NCBI GenBank assembly: GCA_020631735.1
Contig: CM036231.1
Span: 4,119,831 to 4,183,830, forward strand
Direction: 5' to 3'
DNA from: Saccharum officinarum
Taxonomy: Eukaryota; Streptophyta; Magnoliopsida; Poales; Poaceae
DNA length: 64,000 bases
This document shows positions 37,032-47,330 of this stretch, piece by piece (positions within the stretch are counted from its first letter, which is position 1; each line of letters starts with the position of its first letter). Made by a program: the position numbers and the translations under genes. The notes beneath the pieces were generated by a model. It did not search any database. It was given only the letters and a program-made list of their open reading frames with translations, and was not told the DNA's origin.

Positions 37032-37413
37032 TTTGCAGATGGGAGAATTAGGTATTTGGCCTCAGAAAAAAGTGCGCTTAGGTATCTGGTCTTTTTTTCG
37101 AATTTGGGTGTATGGCCTCAAAACAAATTTTCCTTAGGTGTATGGCCTTCTATTTGATCCGTTAGCACTTTCTATTAGGTCATCCACTCCATGGCACGTG
37201 AAAAGACTGAATTGCCCTTGTGCCTGTAACAGAAGCCGCCGACCCTTTCCCTATCGCGTACGCGGAACCCGCCTGCTCCCCCCAACGCAAAAAAGAGCGA
37301 CAACATGGCTAACGCCCAGGCCGCCGCCAGACAGGAGCCGCGGTCGGCCCGCCTCCCTTCGGATCCGCTAGATCCCCGGCCCCATCCCTTCATCAGGGCG
37401 GTGCTGGCGCTAG

Positions 37414-37840
37414 GCAGGGGCCGCACCTAGCCTCCCTGCCTCCGCCGATGCAGCCGGGCAAGGGCTGCGGAGGGGGCACCGTTGTCGGCACTGGCGCTGG
37501 GCAGGGGCCGCGCCCAGCCTCTCTGCCTCCACCGATGCAGCCGGGCAGGGGTTGCGGAGGGGGCGCCACCGTCGGCGCTGGAGCTGAGCAGGGGCCGCGC
37601 CCAGCCTCTCTACCTTCGTCGGTGCAGTTGGGCAGGGCTAAGGAGGGGGCGCCACCGCCGGCGCTTGGCAGGGGCCGCGCCCAGCCTCTCTGCCTCCGCC
37701 GGTGCAGACGGGCAGGGGCTGCGAAGGGGGGCACAGTCGCCGACGCTGGCGCTAGGCAGGGCCACGCCCAGCCTCTGTGCTGACGCCGCCGTCATCGGGC
37801 AGGGGCCACAGAGGGGGCGCCGCTGCCCGCCTGGTCCAGT
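37414..37840 (+). repeat. GC-rich minisatellite, period ~87 bp
   Basis: Five units begin GCAGGGGCCGC at 37414, 37501, 37588, 37668 and 37756, with spacings 87, 87, 80 and 88. Two intervals are exactly 29 codons, so Gly/Pro/Ala-rich frames run through the repeat on both strands. I see no domain and do not call them genes. The repeat lies in the 5' leader of the MULE and differs sharply in composition from the AT-rich transposase. Confidence 0.85.
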
Positions 37841-38191
37841 GAGCGCGACTCGGGCTGGCAGCACGCGGACAGCCCAGCGCGACCAGTCCAGGCGGCCACC
37901 CCGGCACGGCCAGTCCAGGCGCCCAGCCCGACGACCATCCCACTTCATCCCATGGCCTTTCCAGCGATAGGGAGGGGCAGCCCGGCGCGAACGTCGCATC
38001 TAGTGGAGCAGCAGCAGCATGAGTGCCCTCCTGCGGTCGGAGCAGCGCGACAGCCACCTCTACTGAGCAAGATGGCGTCGACTCAGACCATAACGAGTTG
38101 CTGGAAGAGTGAGTTCACAATGTTTGGTGCTCGTAGGTGTACTTACTGTTGTTCCAATTTCTGAAACCATGTTTTAATTTTGCATGATAGC

Positions 38192-41100
38192 ATGGATTCC
38201 AGTGTTAAGCTTGAAATTAAATTGTTGGGCAACCGTAAGAAATGTAGGCAAGAATGCAAGTGTTTTAGCTTTGACATGGTTGTTGATTCTGACAAATCAA
38301 ATTATATGGACCTTCATGACTCAGTGGTAGATAAGTACCCGCGTGGTTATTTGGAAGTAGCTCATTTTCAGTATTACGATGAAGAATTGAAATCTTTCCC
38401 TGAAGTGAAAACTGACCAAGATTTGATGGCTATGTTTGAGGGACATTTGAAGACAAAGGTTATCATCATGTTTGTTGTATACCGAGGTCCTTCTGATCCA
38501 TATGAGCCTGTCACAGAGTGGGATTTTGGTGGTGCTACCAAACCTACAAGAGAGGATAATACTGCTGAGGAAGAGGATGATGATGAGTACTTTAGGAACA
38601 CTGAACCACAGAATGAACATGTAGGTGTTGATGAGGAAGCTATGTACTTTGACAATGTAGAACCCAATGCTCTACAGGTGGTTCAGAGGCCATCCAATGT
38701 TGTTGATGATAATGAGAATGAAGGTGGAGATGAGTCACAGGATGAGGATGAGGAAGAGGAGCAATGTAATGACCAAAGCTATGCTCCAAGTGTAGAACAT
38801 GATCCTAACAATCCACCAATGGAAGTAGGCTCCACTTATGCAAATATGTACACGTTCAAAGTGGCACTTTCTCAGCATGCAATCAAAAAACAGTTTGAGT
38901 TTAATATTAAAAAGAGTGGACCAAAGAGGTACATGGCATATTGTTCAATAAGGGACAAAGAGAATTGTCCATGGTGGATATTTGCTTCTACAACTAAGGA
39001 TGACTCCACTGTAATGGTAAGGTTTTTTTTCCATTTGTTAATTGTGTTTTCATATTGTTTATCTTTGTCACTAATTGTTTTTCTCCGTACAGGTGAAAAG
39101 GAACCCTTCTCATCATCAGTGCTCTAGCAGAAGACTATCAAAGAAGGTGAAGAATGCAACAAAATTTTGGATATGTGAAAAGGTGAAGGACTTCCTCATA
39201 GTGGATGCCACTTTGGGTGCAAAGGCATTGGTGAAAAAAATTGAAAGAACACCATGAGGTAACTATACCATACCATAGAGTGTTTGAAGGTAAAGCATTA
39301 GCTCTGAAACACCTTTATGGTGACTGGGATACCAGCTTTCATAATCTGTTCAAATTTAAAGCACAAGTTGAGAAAAGTTGCCCCGGTAGCTTAGTCATTA
39401 TTGACCATCACATGGTAGATGACAAGATCAGATTTAGAAGTTTTTTTGGCATTCAAACCTTGCATAGATGGGTTCCTTGCTGCTTGTAGGCCATACCTTG
39501 CAATAGACAGTACATTCTTGATAGGCAAGTACAAGGGGCAATTAGCTACTGCATGTGCTGTTGATGGGCATAAGTGGTTGTATCCTGTTTGCTTTGAAAT
39601 TTTTGATTCAGAAACTATTGAGAACTGGGTTTGGTTCATGAGTCACCTTAAAGAGGCCATAGGGTCACCAAGGGGCTTAGCCATATGTACTGATGTTGGA
39701 CAGGCTGTGATGGTAGGGGTGGGTGAAGTATTTCCATTTGCTCAACATAGAGAATGCATGTACCACTTGGTGACCAACTTCAAGAAAAGGTATCATGGTA
39801 AGGTGTTTGATGAGCACCTATGGGCAGCAGCGTACTCATGGAACATGTATTTATTTGAAAAACATTGGATTGCTATGGACCGTGCAAAGCCAGCTACAAC
39901 AGAATGGCTATGTAGGACCCACAAAAAATTGTGGTCAAGGAGCCATTTCAAAACCATTTCCAAGGTAGACTATGTGACCAATAACCTTGCAGAAAGCTTT
40001 AACAACTGGATGAAGCCTCACAAGTCTATGTAATTAGATGATTTCATGGACAAGCTCAGACAAATGCTCATGTCCAAGTGGAACAAAAGAAGGAAAATAG
40101 GGAACAAACTCCAGGGCCTGATTCTACCCCACATCATAAATGAATTGAATGAGCAGAGTAGAGAGGAAAACTTAGAAGTTGAAGAATGCTCAGAAGAGGT
40201 AGCTGAAGTTACTGTAATGGGAGGAAGTGGATTTCAGTTTCTTGTCAACCTACAATAGAGGACTTGTACTTGCAGACAGTGGGATGTTTCTGGGATTCCT
40301 TGCAAGCATGCACTAGCATTCATCACCTCCCTTGATGCACCAGTAGAGAATTATGTTGACTTGTACTACTCAGTTGAGAAATCTAGAGTTGCATATAGTC
40401 AGCTTATTCCAGCTATGCCAGACAAGTCTCAGTGGCCTGAATCTAACCATGATTTTTTCATGCACCCTTCTTTATTGACACCGGTAGCTGGTAGGCCTAA
40501 AACTAAAAGGCATAAGGGTACCGGTGACAAGAAAAAGAGAAAAGGACATCACCAATGCCCTATTTGCTTGGACTATGGATATCATTGGCAGAGTTGCAAG
40601 AGGGGCAGACCAGAAGATATTGAAGCTATGAAAACCATCAAGTAATAATTTGTCTAGTCTTCTCTACCATTTATGTTTTTCCTTTGTAAGTACATGCTAT
40701 TCATTATATTCTTATTTCAGGGGAGCACAAAAGAAGAGGGCAAGGAACACCAAATGTGCCCAAAGTTCCATTATGGCTTTGGAGGAAGATGCACCATCGA
40801 CAACCATGTATTATCCCCAGATTTGGTCTTTCTTCCTTTCTCTCATGGTTTTTTTTGCACTTGTGATTGATTCTAAGTACCATCTTTGTGACCGTAGTCA
40901 AAACTTGGTAACAATATCTAATAACAAAAGGAGGAGAAGTGATGATTGTACACCTGAAGCCTCTAAAAGGTATTCCACATATTGCTGCAATCTCTCTACC
41001 ATCACATCTTCCTTAGAAACCTAAATTATTTGACTATTGTGACAGCCACAATATAGAGGTTTCAAGTAAGAAAAAGGGAAACCAAACTAACTCCAACTCT

Positions 41101-41256
41101 GGGCGGTCAAGAAGTGGGTCAAATCAGCCCGAAGAACTTTCTATCGTTCATATTGAAGATCGACTTGCTCAAGTTAAAAGGAAGCGGACAACCATCAACA
41201 AGAAGCTAGGCCTTCCAAAGAAAAAAAGACATACACAATCCGAAGGTGCCTCCTGA
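38192..41256 (+). pseudogene. MURA-like MULE transposase, broken
   Basis: The start is the ATG at 38192 (MDSSVKLEIKLLG), after a possible leader intron. Exon 1 holds a PB1-like N-terminal region, an acidic linker and the MuDR domain (MYTFKVALSQHAIKKQFEF, with Cys residues up to CPWWIF). The intron 39017-39092 (GTAAGG...TACAG) is phase 0. Exon 2 holds the MULE transposase domain: LAIDSTFLIGKYKGQL with the first Asp, ICTDVGQA with the second, HRECMYHL, and NNLAESFNNW. A SWIM zinc finger follows (CTCRQWDVSGIPCKH), then a zinc knuckle (CPICLDYGYHWQSC). The basic last exon, 41057-41256 (VKRKRTTINKK), looks like a nuclear-localisation tail. Breaks are one extra A near 39238, one extra T near 39447, a TAA at 40031 and a TAG at 40256. 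The frame resumes with clear family sequence after each, so decay is light. The enzyme would excise and insert the element via the terminal repeats. Confidence 0.85.
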
Positions 41257-41280
41257 CAGCCATCGATGGGTACAAGAAGC

Positions 41281-41335
41281 AAGAAAGGAGTTCCTAGCAG
41301 CCCTACCAAAGAAAGGAGTTCCTAGCAGCCCTACC
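41281..41335 (+). repeat. 28-bp tandem duplication
   Basis: AAGAAAGGAGTTCCTAGCAG and the following CCCTACC occur twice in a row, offset by 28 bases, just after the transposase stop. It is small and recent. Confidence 0.85.
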
Positions 41336-42010
41336 ATGAGCACGCGAAGCAAAAGAAGGCTCAGTCTTTGATTTGTGATATATTCGCTCTTTGTATGTGA
41401 GACCAATGTATGTTTGAATTCGCACTTTCATGTGACCTTATTTGAGACTGAAACTGTAGTGATCTGTGAACATATGAAGTGACCTTATTTATGTGAGACT
41501 AAAACTATGGTGGATTTGTGACTTAACTTATGTGAGACTGAAACTATGCATTTGTGAAGTTATATGTGATTATGTACTGCAAATATACATGTGCTTATGT
41601 GAGAATATATATGTGTGCTTATGTACTGAAAATATATGTCACTATGTACTCAAAATATACAATAAACAAATAAAACTCTGTTTTTTTATTTTTTCTGCCA
41701 GGGGTAAAACAGTCTCTTTACCCCTGTCTTAACACCGTTACATGCCCAGAATGGACGGAAGGCCATATACCTAAGGAAAATTTGTTTTGAGGCCATACAC
41801 CCAAATTCAAAAAAAAAGAGGCCAGATACCTAAGCGCACTTTTTTCTGAGGCTAAATACCTAATTCTCCCTTTGCAAATCCGAGGCTATAAAGTAACCAT
41901 CTTCCGTACGTAAAAGGCAACAACGCTAGCTAGTGGCATTAGTTGTTCTCTGCCATGGACGCTCGAGAGCTGTGAGGTGCATGACACTTCTGTTAAGAGC
42001 TTTAGACCAG

Positions 42011-42275
42011 GGCCTTGTTTAGTTCATCCAAAACTCATGAAAAATATACTATACAAAAAGAAGATTCTCCGTCACATCAAACTTGCGATACATGCTTAGA
42101 GTACTAAATGTAGATGAAATCAAAAACGAATTGCACAATTTGGTTGTACTTTGCGAGACGAACGTTTTGAGCCTAATTAGTCAACGGTTGGACAATTATT
42201 ACCAAATACAAACGAAATACTACAGTGTCACTGCAGTGAATTTGTCACTCTAAATTCGGTGAACTAAACAAGGCC
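42011..42275 (+). mobile_element. MITE (copy 2), same family as 29751
   Basis: GGCCTTGTTTAGTTCA at the left and GGTGAACTAAACAAGGCC at the right form a good terminal inverted repeat. The core includes AAGAAGATTCTCCGTCACAT and GAGCCTAATTAGTCAACG. I could not find an unambiguous 3-bp flank duplication, so the target may have drifted. Confidence 0.8.
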
Positions 42276-42276
42276 C

Positions 42277-42748
42277 TAGCTATATATACGAGTACTTTCT
42301 TTGTCATTGTCAATCTGCATGTAATTATTGATTGTGCTAGCTGTTGGAAAGGCCTTAGACACGATTTAGTCAATTTTGTGAACTCCATGCTTATATACCT
42401 AACACGACGTATATATGCACCCTAACCCTAATAACAGGAGAGCACAATGCATGGCTACATGCCATGCCAGTGGGGCTGGAGCAACGATCGAAGATACTCC
42501 TAGCTTGCAGGTAATGCGGGCGTATCCGATGACACACAGCACATGCAGGAAATGATTGTGTTGGATAAGCGACAATAAGTACATGTTGGGAGTATTAGCA
42601 CTAGCATATATAGATTGATTGTCCAATTATTTCACATGATATGTCATATACGTATGTGCAGCGCGATATACGTCCGACACACTAATCACTCCCTGTAGAG
42701 TGCGTCCCCAGGCTGTGTTGCACAGGGACAGGGCGCCTACTTGGCCTA
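42277..42748. other. Unassigned spacer
   Basis: No supported gene. Only short frames, the longest about 75 codons on the minus strand without recognisable features. Confidence 0.55.
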
Positions 42749-42965
42749 GCCCTTGTTTAGTTCTCCAAATTCTCCACAAATTCCACTATGCAAAAAGAAG
42801 ATTCTCCGTCACATCAAAATATCGGTAAATGTATGGAGTACTAAATGTTGATAAAATCAAAAACTAATTGCACAGTTTTGTTGTACTTTGCGAGACGAAT
42901 ATTTTAAGCCTAGTTAGTTAAATTTTGGATAATTTTTACCAAATACAAACGAAATGGTACAAGAA
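42749..42965 (+). mobile_element. MITE (copy 3), right end lost
   Basis: Begins GCCCTTGTTTAGTTCTCC and shares the family core (AAGAAGATTCTCCGTCACAT, TTGCACAGTTTTGTTGTAC, GAGACGAATATTTTAAGCC). The inverted right terminus is absent: similarity stops around CAAACGAAATGGTAC. Confidence 0.7.
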
Positions 42966-43707
42966 TTCTGATACCGTGTTTTTCTTCCCAATTCTCTCAT
43001 TTAGAGGCCCTACTATTACATTGACCACTGTCAGGATTGTGGAGCTCTCTCTGCTGGTGGAATCGGAACAAACGCATGTGCATCGTGCAGAGTGCTGGGT
43101 GCATGCAGAATTGCAGACGAAGGAGGAACCGGACCCCCGGTCGTTAATTCGGTTGCCTACAAGCCGGCGCTGCAGCGCTGGACACACGTGACGGCTGCGT
43201 ACGTACAGTATATCGCATGGATTTATGTACTACTAGTACGTCGTTCCATCCCTTCTGTGTGCATCCGGACTGGACCAACGACCGATCCATCATTCATCAG
43301 GATAAGTATTCACGAGCTGACCTTAATTTTTCCTTTGTGCAGAGCGAGAAAATAAAACAGCACGGCCGGCTAAATACTTCTACTACGGTAATTAATAATC
43401 TATCTGCTGCATACGCATTTCTTTTGCCTTCCTGCAAAGCATGCCGCTAAAAATGCCTAACGACATCCAGACGCGTATACGGTGCACAGTGCACTATTAG
43501 CGATAATTGAATGGCTTTGCGTGTCCACCAGCTTCCTTGGAGTGAATCTAGACACAGCAGGACTCTTCTATGCTTCTCGGCCCCCAACGGTGCATCTTCT
43601 TGGGTTCAACAGGAAAGCGGAATGAATTTGGCCCATCAGAACTGAACGATCTAAATTAGTAAAAAGAAATAGCCAGCATAATATTACGTTCACGAGAAGG
43701 ACATATA
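42966..43707. other. Unassigned sequence
   Basis: Frames up to about 88 codons overlap on both strands (42925-43450). None carries a motif I recognise. No repeat or element terminus is visible. Confidence 0.5.
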
Positions 43708-44892
43708 AGGTCTATTTGGTTTGGCGGCCAACCCGTAACTAGACTTGCTGGAGCCACTTTCGAGCTATTTGGTTGCCTGTTTGGTGTCCGAAGCTTGGCC
43801 CAGGTAAGCCACCCACCTAGGTTGCTAGAAAAGGGAGTGGTGGGCGTTCCTAGCTAGCCAGACTTTGTTAAGCAGCTATATGAAGTCGCATCACCGCGAC
43901 CTAGCATGAAGGTGCCCCATGCACTCGTCTATGCGCGCCCTTGGTAGCCGCGCAATGTGCCTTCTCCAGCCATCCGTGCAGGCTCGTCGACGCCGCAGGA
44001 CATCAGGTGCAAGCTCGCCGTCGTCCGTGGGCTCCCTACCATCCATTGTTGGCTCGTCATCATCCGCGCAGGATCGCTGCCGTTCGCGGGACGACCTGCT
44101 GATATGGGACCTCGGTAGCTCGCCATCGGAGAGGAAGGCGAGCATAGGCTCAGCGCAGACGCTCGCAGCTGCACTGCTTAAAGACCTCGGAGCAGCCCCA
44201 ACTGATATGCGACCTCGATTGGCGGCGAGGTGGGTCGACAGGAGCAACACGAGTTGCTCAGGCTAGTCTGGGCATGGGCACTACGAAGGTGCTCATCGAC
44301 GAAGAGCAGAGAAGCACCACTGTGCGGTGCATGCCGGCACGAGGCGGCCATGCTGTGCTCGAGTCGGTCGCCACACCGCCACACCCGGCTCCTCCAACAG
44401 ACCGTACACGCGCGCACCACAATCCCCACCGTGCTCACATGGGCCGCTACACCTCAACACTCGTCTCCTTCTCCAACTGATCGGACATGGGTGCCGGTAT
44501 GGGGTTGCCGAGGAGCAGTAGGGTCATGAGCATGACGGTCGTGAATGGTGAGCATAGCCCGCTCCAAAATCTGCACCGTGCTCGAGCTCGTCCATTGCTG
44601 GGAGCTCTTCTCATGCTTTCACGCGCGCGGACGATGAAGAGGTCGCGCCAGAGGTGTCCGTCGAAGAGGATGTAGAGGAGCACGATGGCGCTCACCACCT
44701 ATTCGATAGAATAGGAAAAATGTGGTGATTCTATGCAAGGAAAATCAAGCAACCAAATAGATTCTTATGGAAACCAAGCCAGGGATAGCAGCTCAACCAA
44801 ACAAGCCCATATTGACTTCGTAGGAACAAGACTAGCCTAACAAGGCTCCAATCCTAGCCAGGCTTCAACTAAGGCAGGAACCAAACAGGCCC
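43708..44892. mobile_element. Candidate non-autonomous DNA element with GC-rich interior
   Basis: The left AGGTCTATTTGGTTTGG and the right, inverted, GGGCCTGTTTGGTTCC are related termini about 1.2 kb apart. Subterminal text also mirrors loosely (GCTATTTGGTTGCC against GCAACCAAATAG inverted). The interior, 43890-44700, is GC-rich with many overlapping frames (up to 119 codons) on both strands and no domain. It may hold captured genomic sequence, as Pack-type elements do. Flanks are TATA-rich and I could not settle a target duplication. Confidence 0.45.
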
Positions 44893-45135
44893 TATATATA
44901 CCCGTTCATCTTCTCTCCCAAGTCCCAAGCACCTAACGTCGTCATTGGCGCTTGTTTGATTTCTGGTATCATCGATAAGGTTTGAAAGTGACTCCATGGC
45001 AATTGGTACATGTTGCCACGATTTCATATTGTTGCATTATGGGGCTCCAAAGGGTTCGGCGGGGTAGGGGCCTAGATCCTCCCTCCCTCGCCCCGTCCCA
45101 TTGCTAGATCCATCCCTAGTTGGGGTTTTGTCAGA

Positions 45136-45353
45136 AAACTATAAATAGGTTGGAGGAGCAGCTCACTGAGGTCGAGGATAACAACCGAATGGCGAAAAAT
45201 GAATTGAACCCAGCGAGGGAGGAGCTTACTAGGTGCATAAGGAGCCTCTTCCTGTTGGAGAGGAAACTGAATGTAGCAAGGAGCCACTTCCTGTTGGAGA
45301 GTAAACTGAACGTAGCAAGAGAGAGAATGCAATTCTCAGTTTCTCATCACTAA
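45136..45353 (+). pseudogene. Coiled-coil coding fragment
   Basis: From about 45136, after an acceptor-like TTTTGTCAG, the frame reads INRLEEQLTEVEDNNRMAKN... to a stop at 45353, a heptad-like, charged helix. There is no ATG start. A 39-bp tandem duplication (13 codons, SLFLLERKLNVAR then SHFLLESKLNVAR) begins near 45242. It resembles the end of an exon from a coiled-coil protein, but I cannot name the parent. It may be a decayed gene piece or a chance survivor in transposon DNA. Confidence 0.35.
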
Positions 45354-45834
45354 CTAGAATTAGCAAGTAGTAGAACTCTCCACCACTTATACACTCTTAC
45401 CACTTGCTATGTGAACAACAAGCACGTGACTGCAGGGGCCGGTCTAGTTGTGGGGCTGGGGGGCTCTTCCCCCATTCCCCACCTCCCCCCCCGCCAAAAA
45501 CCCTTGGAGTAGATTTTGACATGACAATGTATTGATGCCTTGTTTGTATGTTTGTCCATTTGAGTAGAAATGGGCGCCTTTAGAGCAATGCCGCATGTGA
45601 GGATGATACGTACTCTAGGCGTGAAGGCAGCCAGTGTGACATGATTAGTGTCTATGACCACTCCTAAATTATTGGTTTGCCCATGTTGCCATGAATTTTG
45701 ATTTTGGTACCATAGTTGGTATGGTATGGACCAATGCTCGCAGAAGTACTCAACTTTTCAAGCCAACGTTCATTTGTAACAAGGAGTACAAGTAGTAGTG
45801 GTTATGAAGTATGATCACGTAGCACTTTCCTGGT
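45354..45834. other. Unassigned sequence
   Basis: No supported gene; a CCCCC-rich low-complexity patch lies near 45470-45492. Confidence 0.5.
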
Positions 45835-45845
45835 CATCTTAAGAA

Positions 45846-46486
45846 CGTCATGGACGGATTTGGACTGCAGAACGACGAGCAAGGCATGGCTTGCAGGCGG
45901 ATGATGCCTGCGCCCTGTGCGCCCAGGAGGCTGAATCTGTTGATCACCTCCTCGCTTCTTGTGTGGTAGCGCGCCAGGTTTGGGAACACTTGCTTGAGCA
46001 CATTGGGCTTCAGGGTCTAGTGCCGCAGACCACCTCCATCCTCTGCGACTAGTGGCAGCAGGCGCGCAAGAGGGTTCCCAAGGTTGCTAGAAGGGGATTC
46101 GATTCGGCCGTGATGCTCATCACCTGGAACCTCTGGAAAGAGCGCAACCGCCGTACCTTTGATGGCACCTCTCGGACCGTTACCTAGCTCCACCACCTCA
46201 TCTTGGAAGAAGCAAATGCCTGGGTCAGCGCTGGTTTCCCAGGCCTCTCGTCGCTGCTCGCGCTCCAGTAGTCCTAGCCCATTCGGCTGCTACTGCCTTC
46301 AGTCACAAGAACCCTTCCTTAGTTAGTACACCAGCGCTGGTTTCCACCGTTCATCCGGTGCCTTGTGTCTGTGTGTTTACCCTTTCACCGTTTGGCACCT
46401 TGCTATCTGGTGATGATGGGCGTGTATCTAATTTTCTAACTTCTTAATGAAACACGTGCTAAGCACGTTCCCAAAAAAAATAACAA
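45846..46486 (+). mobile_element. 5'-truncated LINE (L1-type), 3' end
   Basis: Starting at 45852 the frame reads GRIWTAERRARHGLQADD and then CALC...ESVDHLLASC...VW, the reverse-transcriptase-associated zinc-binding region at the end of plant L1 ORF2 (C-x2-C...H...C). Further on, WNLWKERNRRTFDG is also typical. A TAG near 46049 and another near 46183 break the frame. A 3' UTR follows and ends in a short A-rich tail (46473-46486). The 11-bp direct repeats CATCTTAAGAA (45835-45845) and CATCTTGAGAA (46487-46497), with one mismatch, fit a LINE target duplication. It is a dead 5'-truncated copy. Confidence 0.8.
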
Positions 46487-46497
46487 CATCTTGAGAA

Positions 46498-46847
46498 TGG
46501 CGGATATATACGAGTATGACGGTCGTCAAAGTTGTTCTCAGCGATACCTTCTGAAGATGTTTGTTTTCCTTGACGTATACTGGTTGCGCTGGTCTGGGGC
46601 ACTCTACTAACTTCTCTACATATTTGTAAGTAAGTAGCCATATGGGCCGAAGAAATGCACAAGCTAACTAGTACTCCACTAATCAGATTCACTGACAAGA
46701 TGGTTGGGTGCAGGCTTCATTCTCACCAAACGCTGTGTATACGTCTCAACGGAAACTGTTGGACGTGTAGGACTCCTTTTTAATTTGCAAGTGAAAAGCT
46801 TAGCCCTGTCAGATATCAAGGCCTTGCCAAGTTTTGTTCCGGTCGTC
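46498..46847. other. Unassigned spacer
   Basis: 350 bases without a recognised feature. Confidence 0.5.
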
Positions 46848-47330
46848 ATTTTTTTTCTCCGATCGGGCATTGTGCTCGTATTTCATTAAGAGAAAGTTTT
46901 GGATAACAAACAAACAACTTTGATCACGCGCGGTGGCGAGGGGCCAGCACGCGTCGATCAAAGAAACCCTAACTACGCTGATGTAACATAGTAAACGAAC
47001 GTTGTGACCACAGAGGGCAAACTACCGTCTCGATGAGATAGATGACAGACACGCGTCCTTGCTGCAAGAACTCACGAACTACATCCCGACGTGCGCGCGA
47101 ATATAATCCACACACGTTCCAAATGAAAACTTGTGGGCCTAACATGAATAACTAAGAAATGGCAATGCAGAGCATGGAATCTAGCGGCACGAACGGCCCG
47201 GCGGGCCCGTTGCTTCCTGCCTAGAAAGAGAACCTCCATGGCCTCCCTAGTCGTCGATGACAACGGCAGCGCGAAGGATGTCGGGAACTCCTGGAATGAT
47301 GCTTCATCAGCTAGTTGCGTCATCGGTTCT
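46848..47330 (-). pseudogene. LINE remnant with endonuclease start joined to 3' UTR
   Basis: On the minus strand the frame from about 47323 reads into VFIWNVCGL...RDVVREFLQQGRVSVIYLIET (codons about 47120-47020). This matches the N-terminal endonuclease motif of plant L1 ORF2 (WNVRGL with the catalytic Asn, and the ET-K-type Glu motif, here followed by V). About 100 bases further the sequence becomes a LINE 3' UTR with CTTTCTCTTAATGAAATACG and a run of eight A at 46850-46857. The rest of the endonuclease, the RT and the C-terminal region are missing, so an internal deletion of several kb has joined the two ends. The family differs from the LINE at 45846. Confidence 0.65.

Larger units (their letters stand above)
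37041..41870 (+). mobile_element. Mutator-like element (MULE) with long terminal inverted repeats
   Basis: 4,830 bp. The left end GGGAGAATTAGGTATTTGG and the right end, inverted, GGGAGAATTAGGTATTTAG begin terminal inverted repeats that stay near-identical for about 110 bp (37041-37150 and 41745-41870), including GTGCGCTTAGGTATCTGG and AAACAAATTTTCCTTAGGT. Flanks TTTGCAGAT (37032-37040) and TTTGCAAAT (41871-41879) form a 9-bp target duplication with one mismatch. The interior has a GC-rich 5' part with an 87-bp minisatellite, a MURA-like transposase pseudogene, and an AT-rich 3' part (41340-41700) with loose repeats of TGTGAGACTGAAACTATG and TTATGTACTGAAAATATA. The good termini suggest fairly recent mobility. 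Confidence 0.9.

Noticed and set aside
37448..37999. Gly/Pro/Ala-rich frames through the MULE minisatellite on both strands
   Set aside because: Open only because the period is near a multiple of three; no domain, and frames break at the 80- and 88-bp units.
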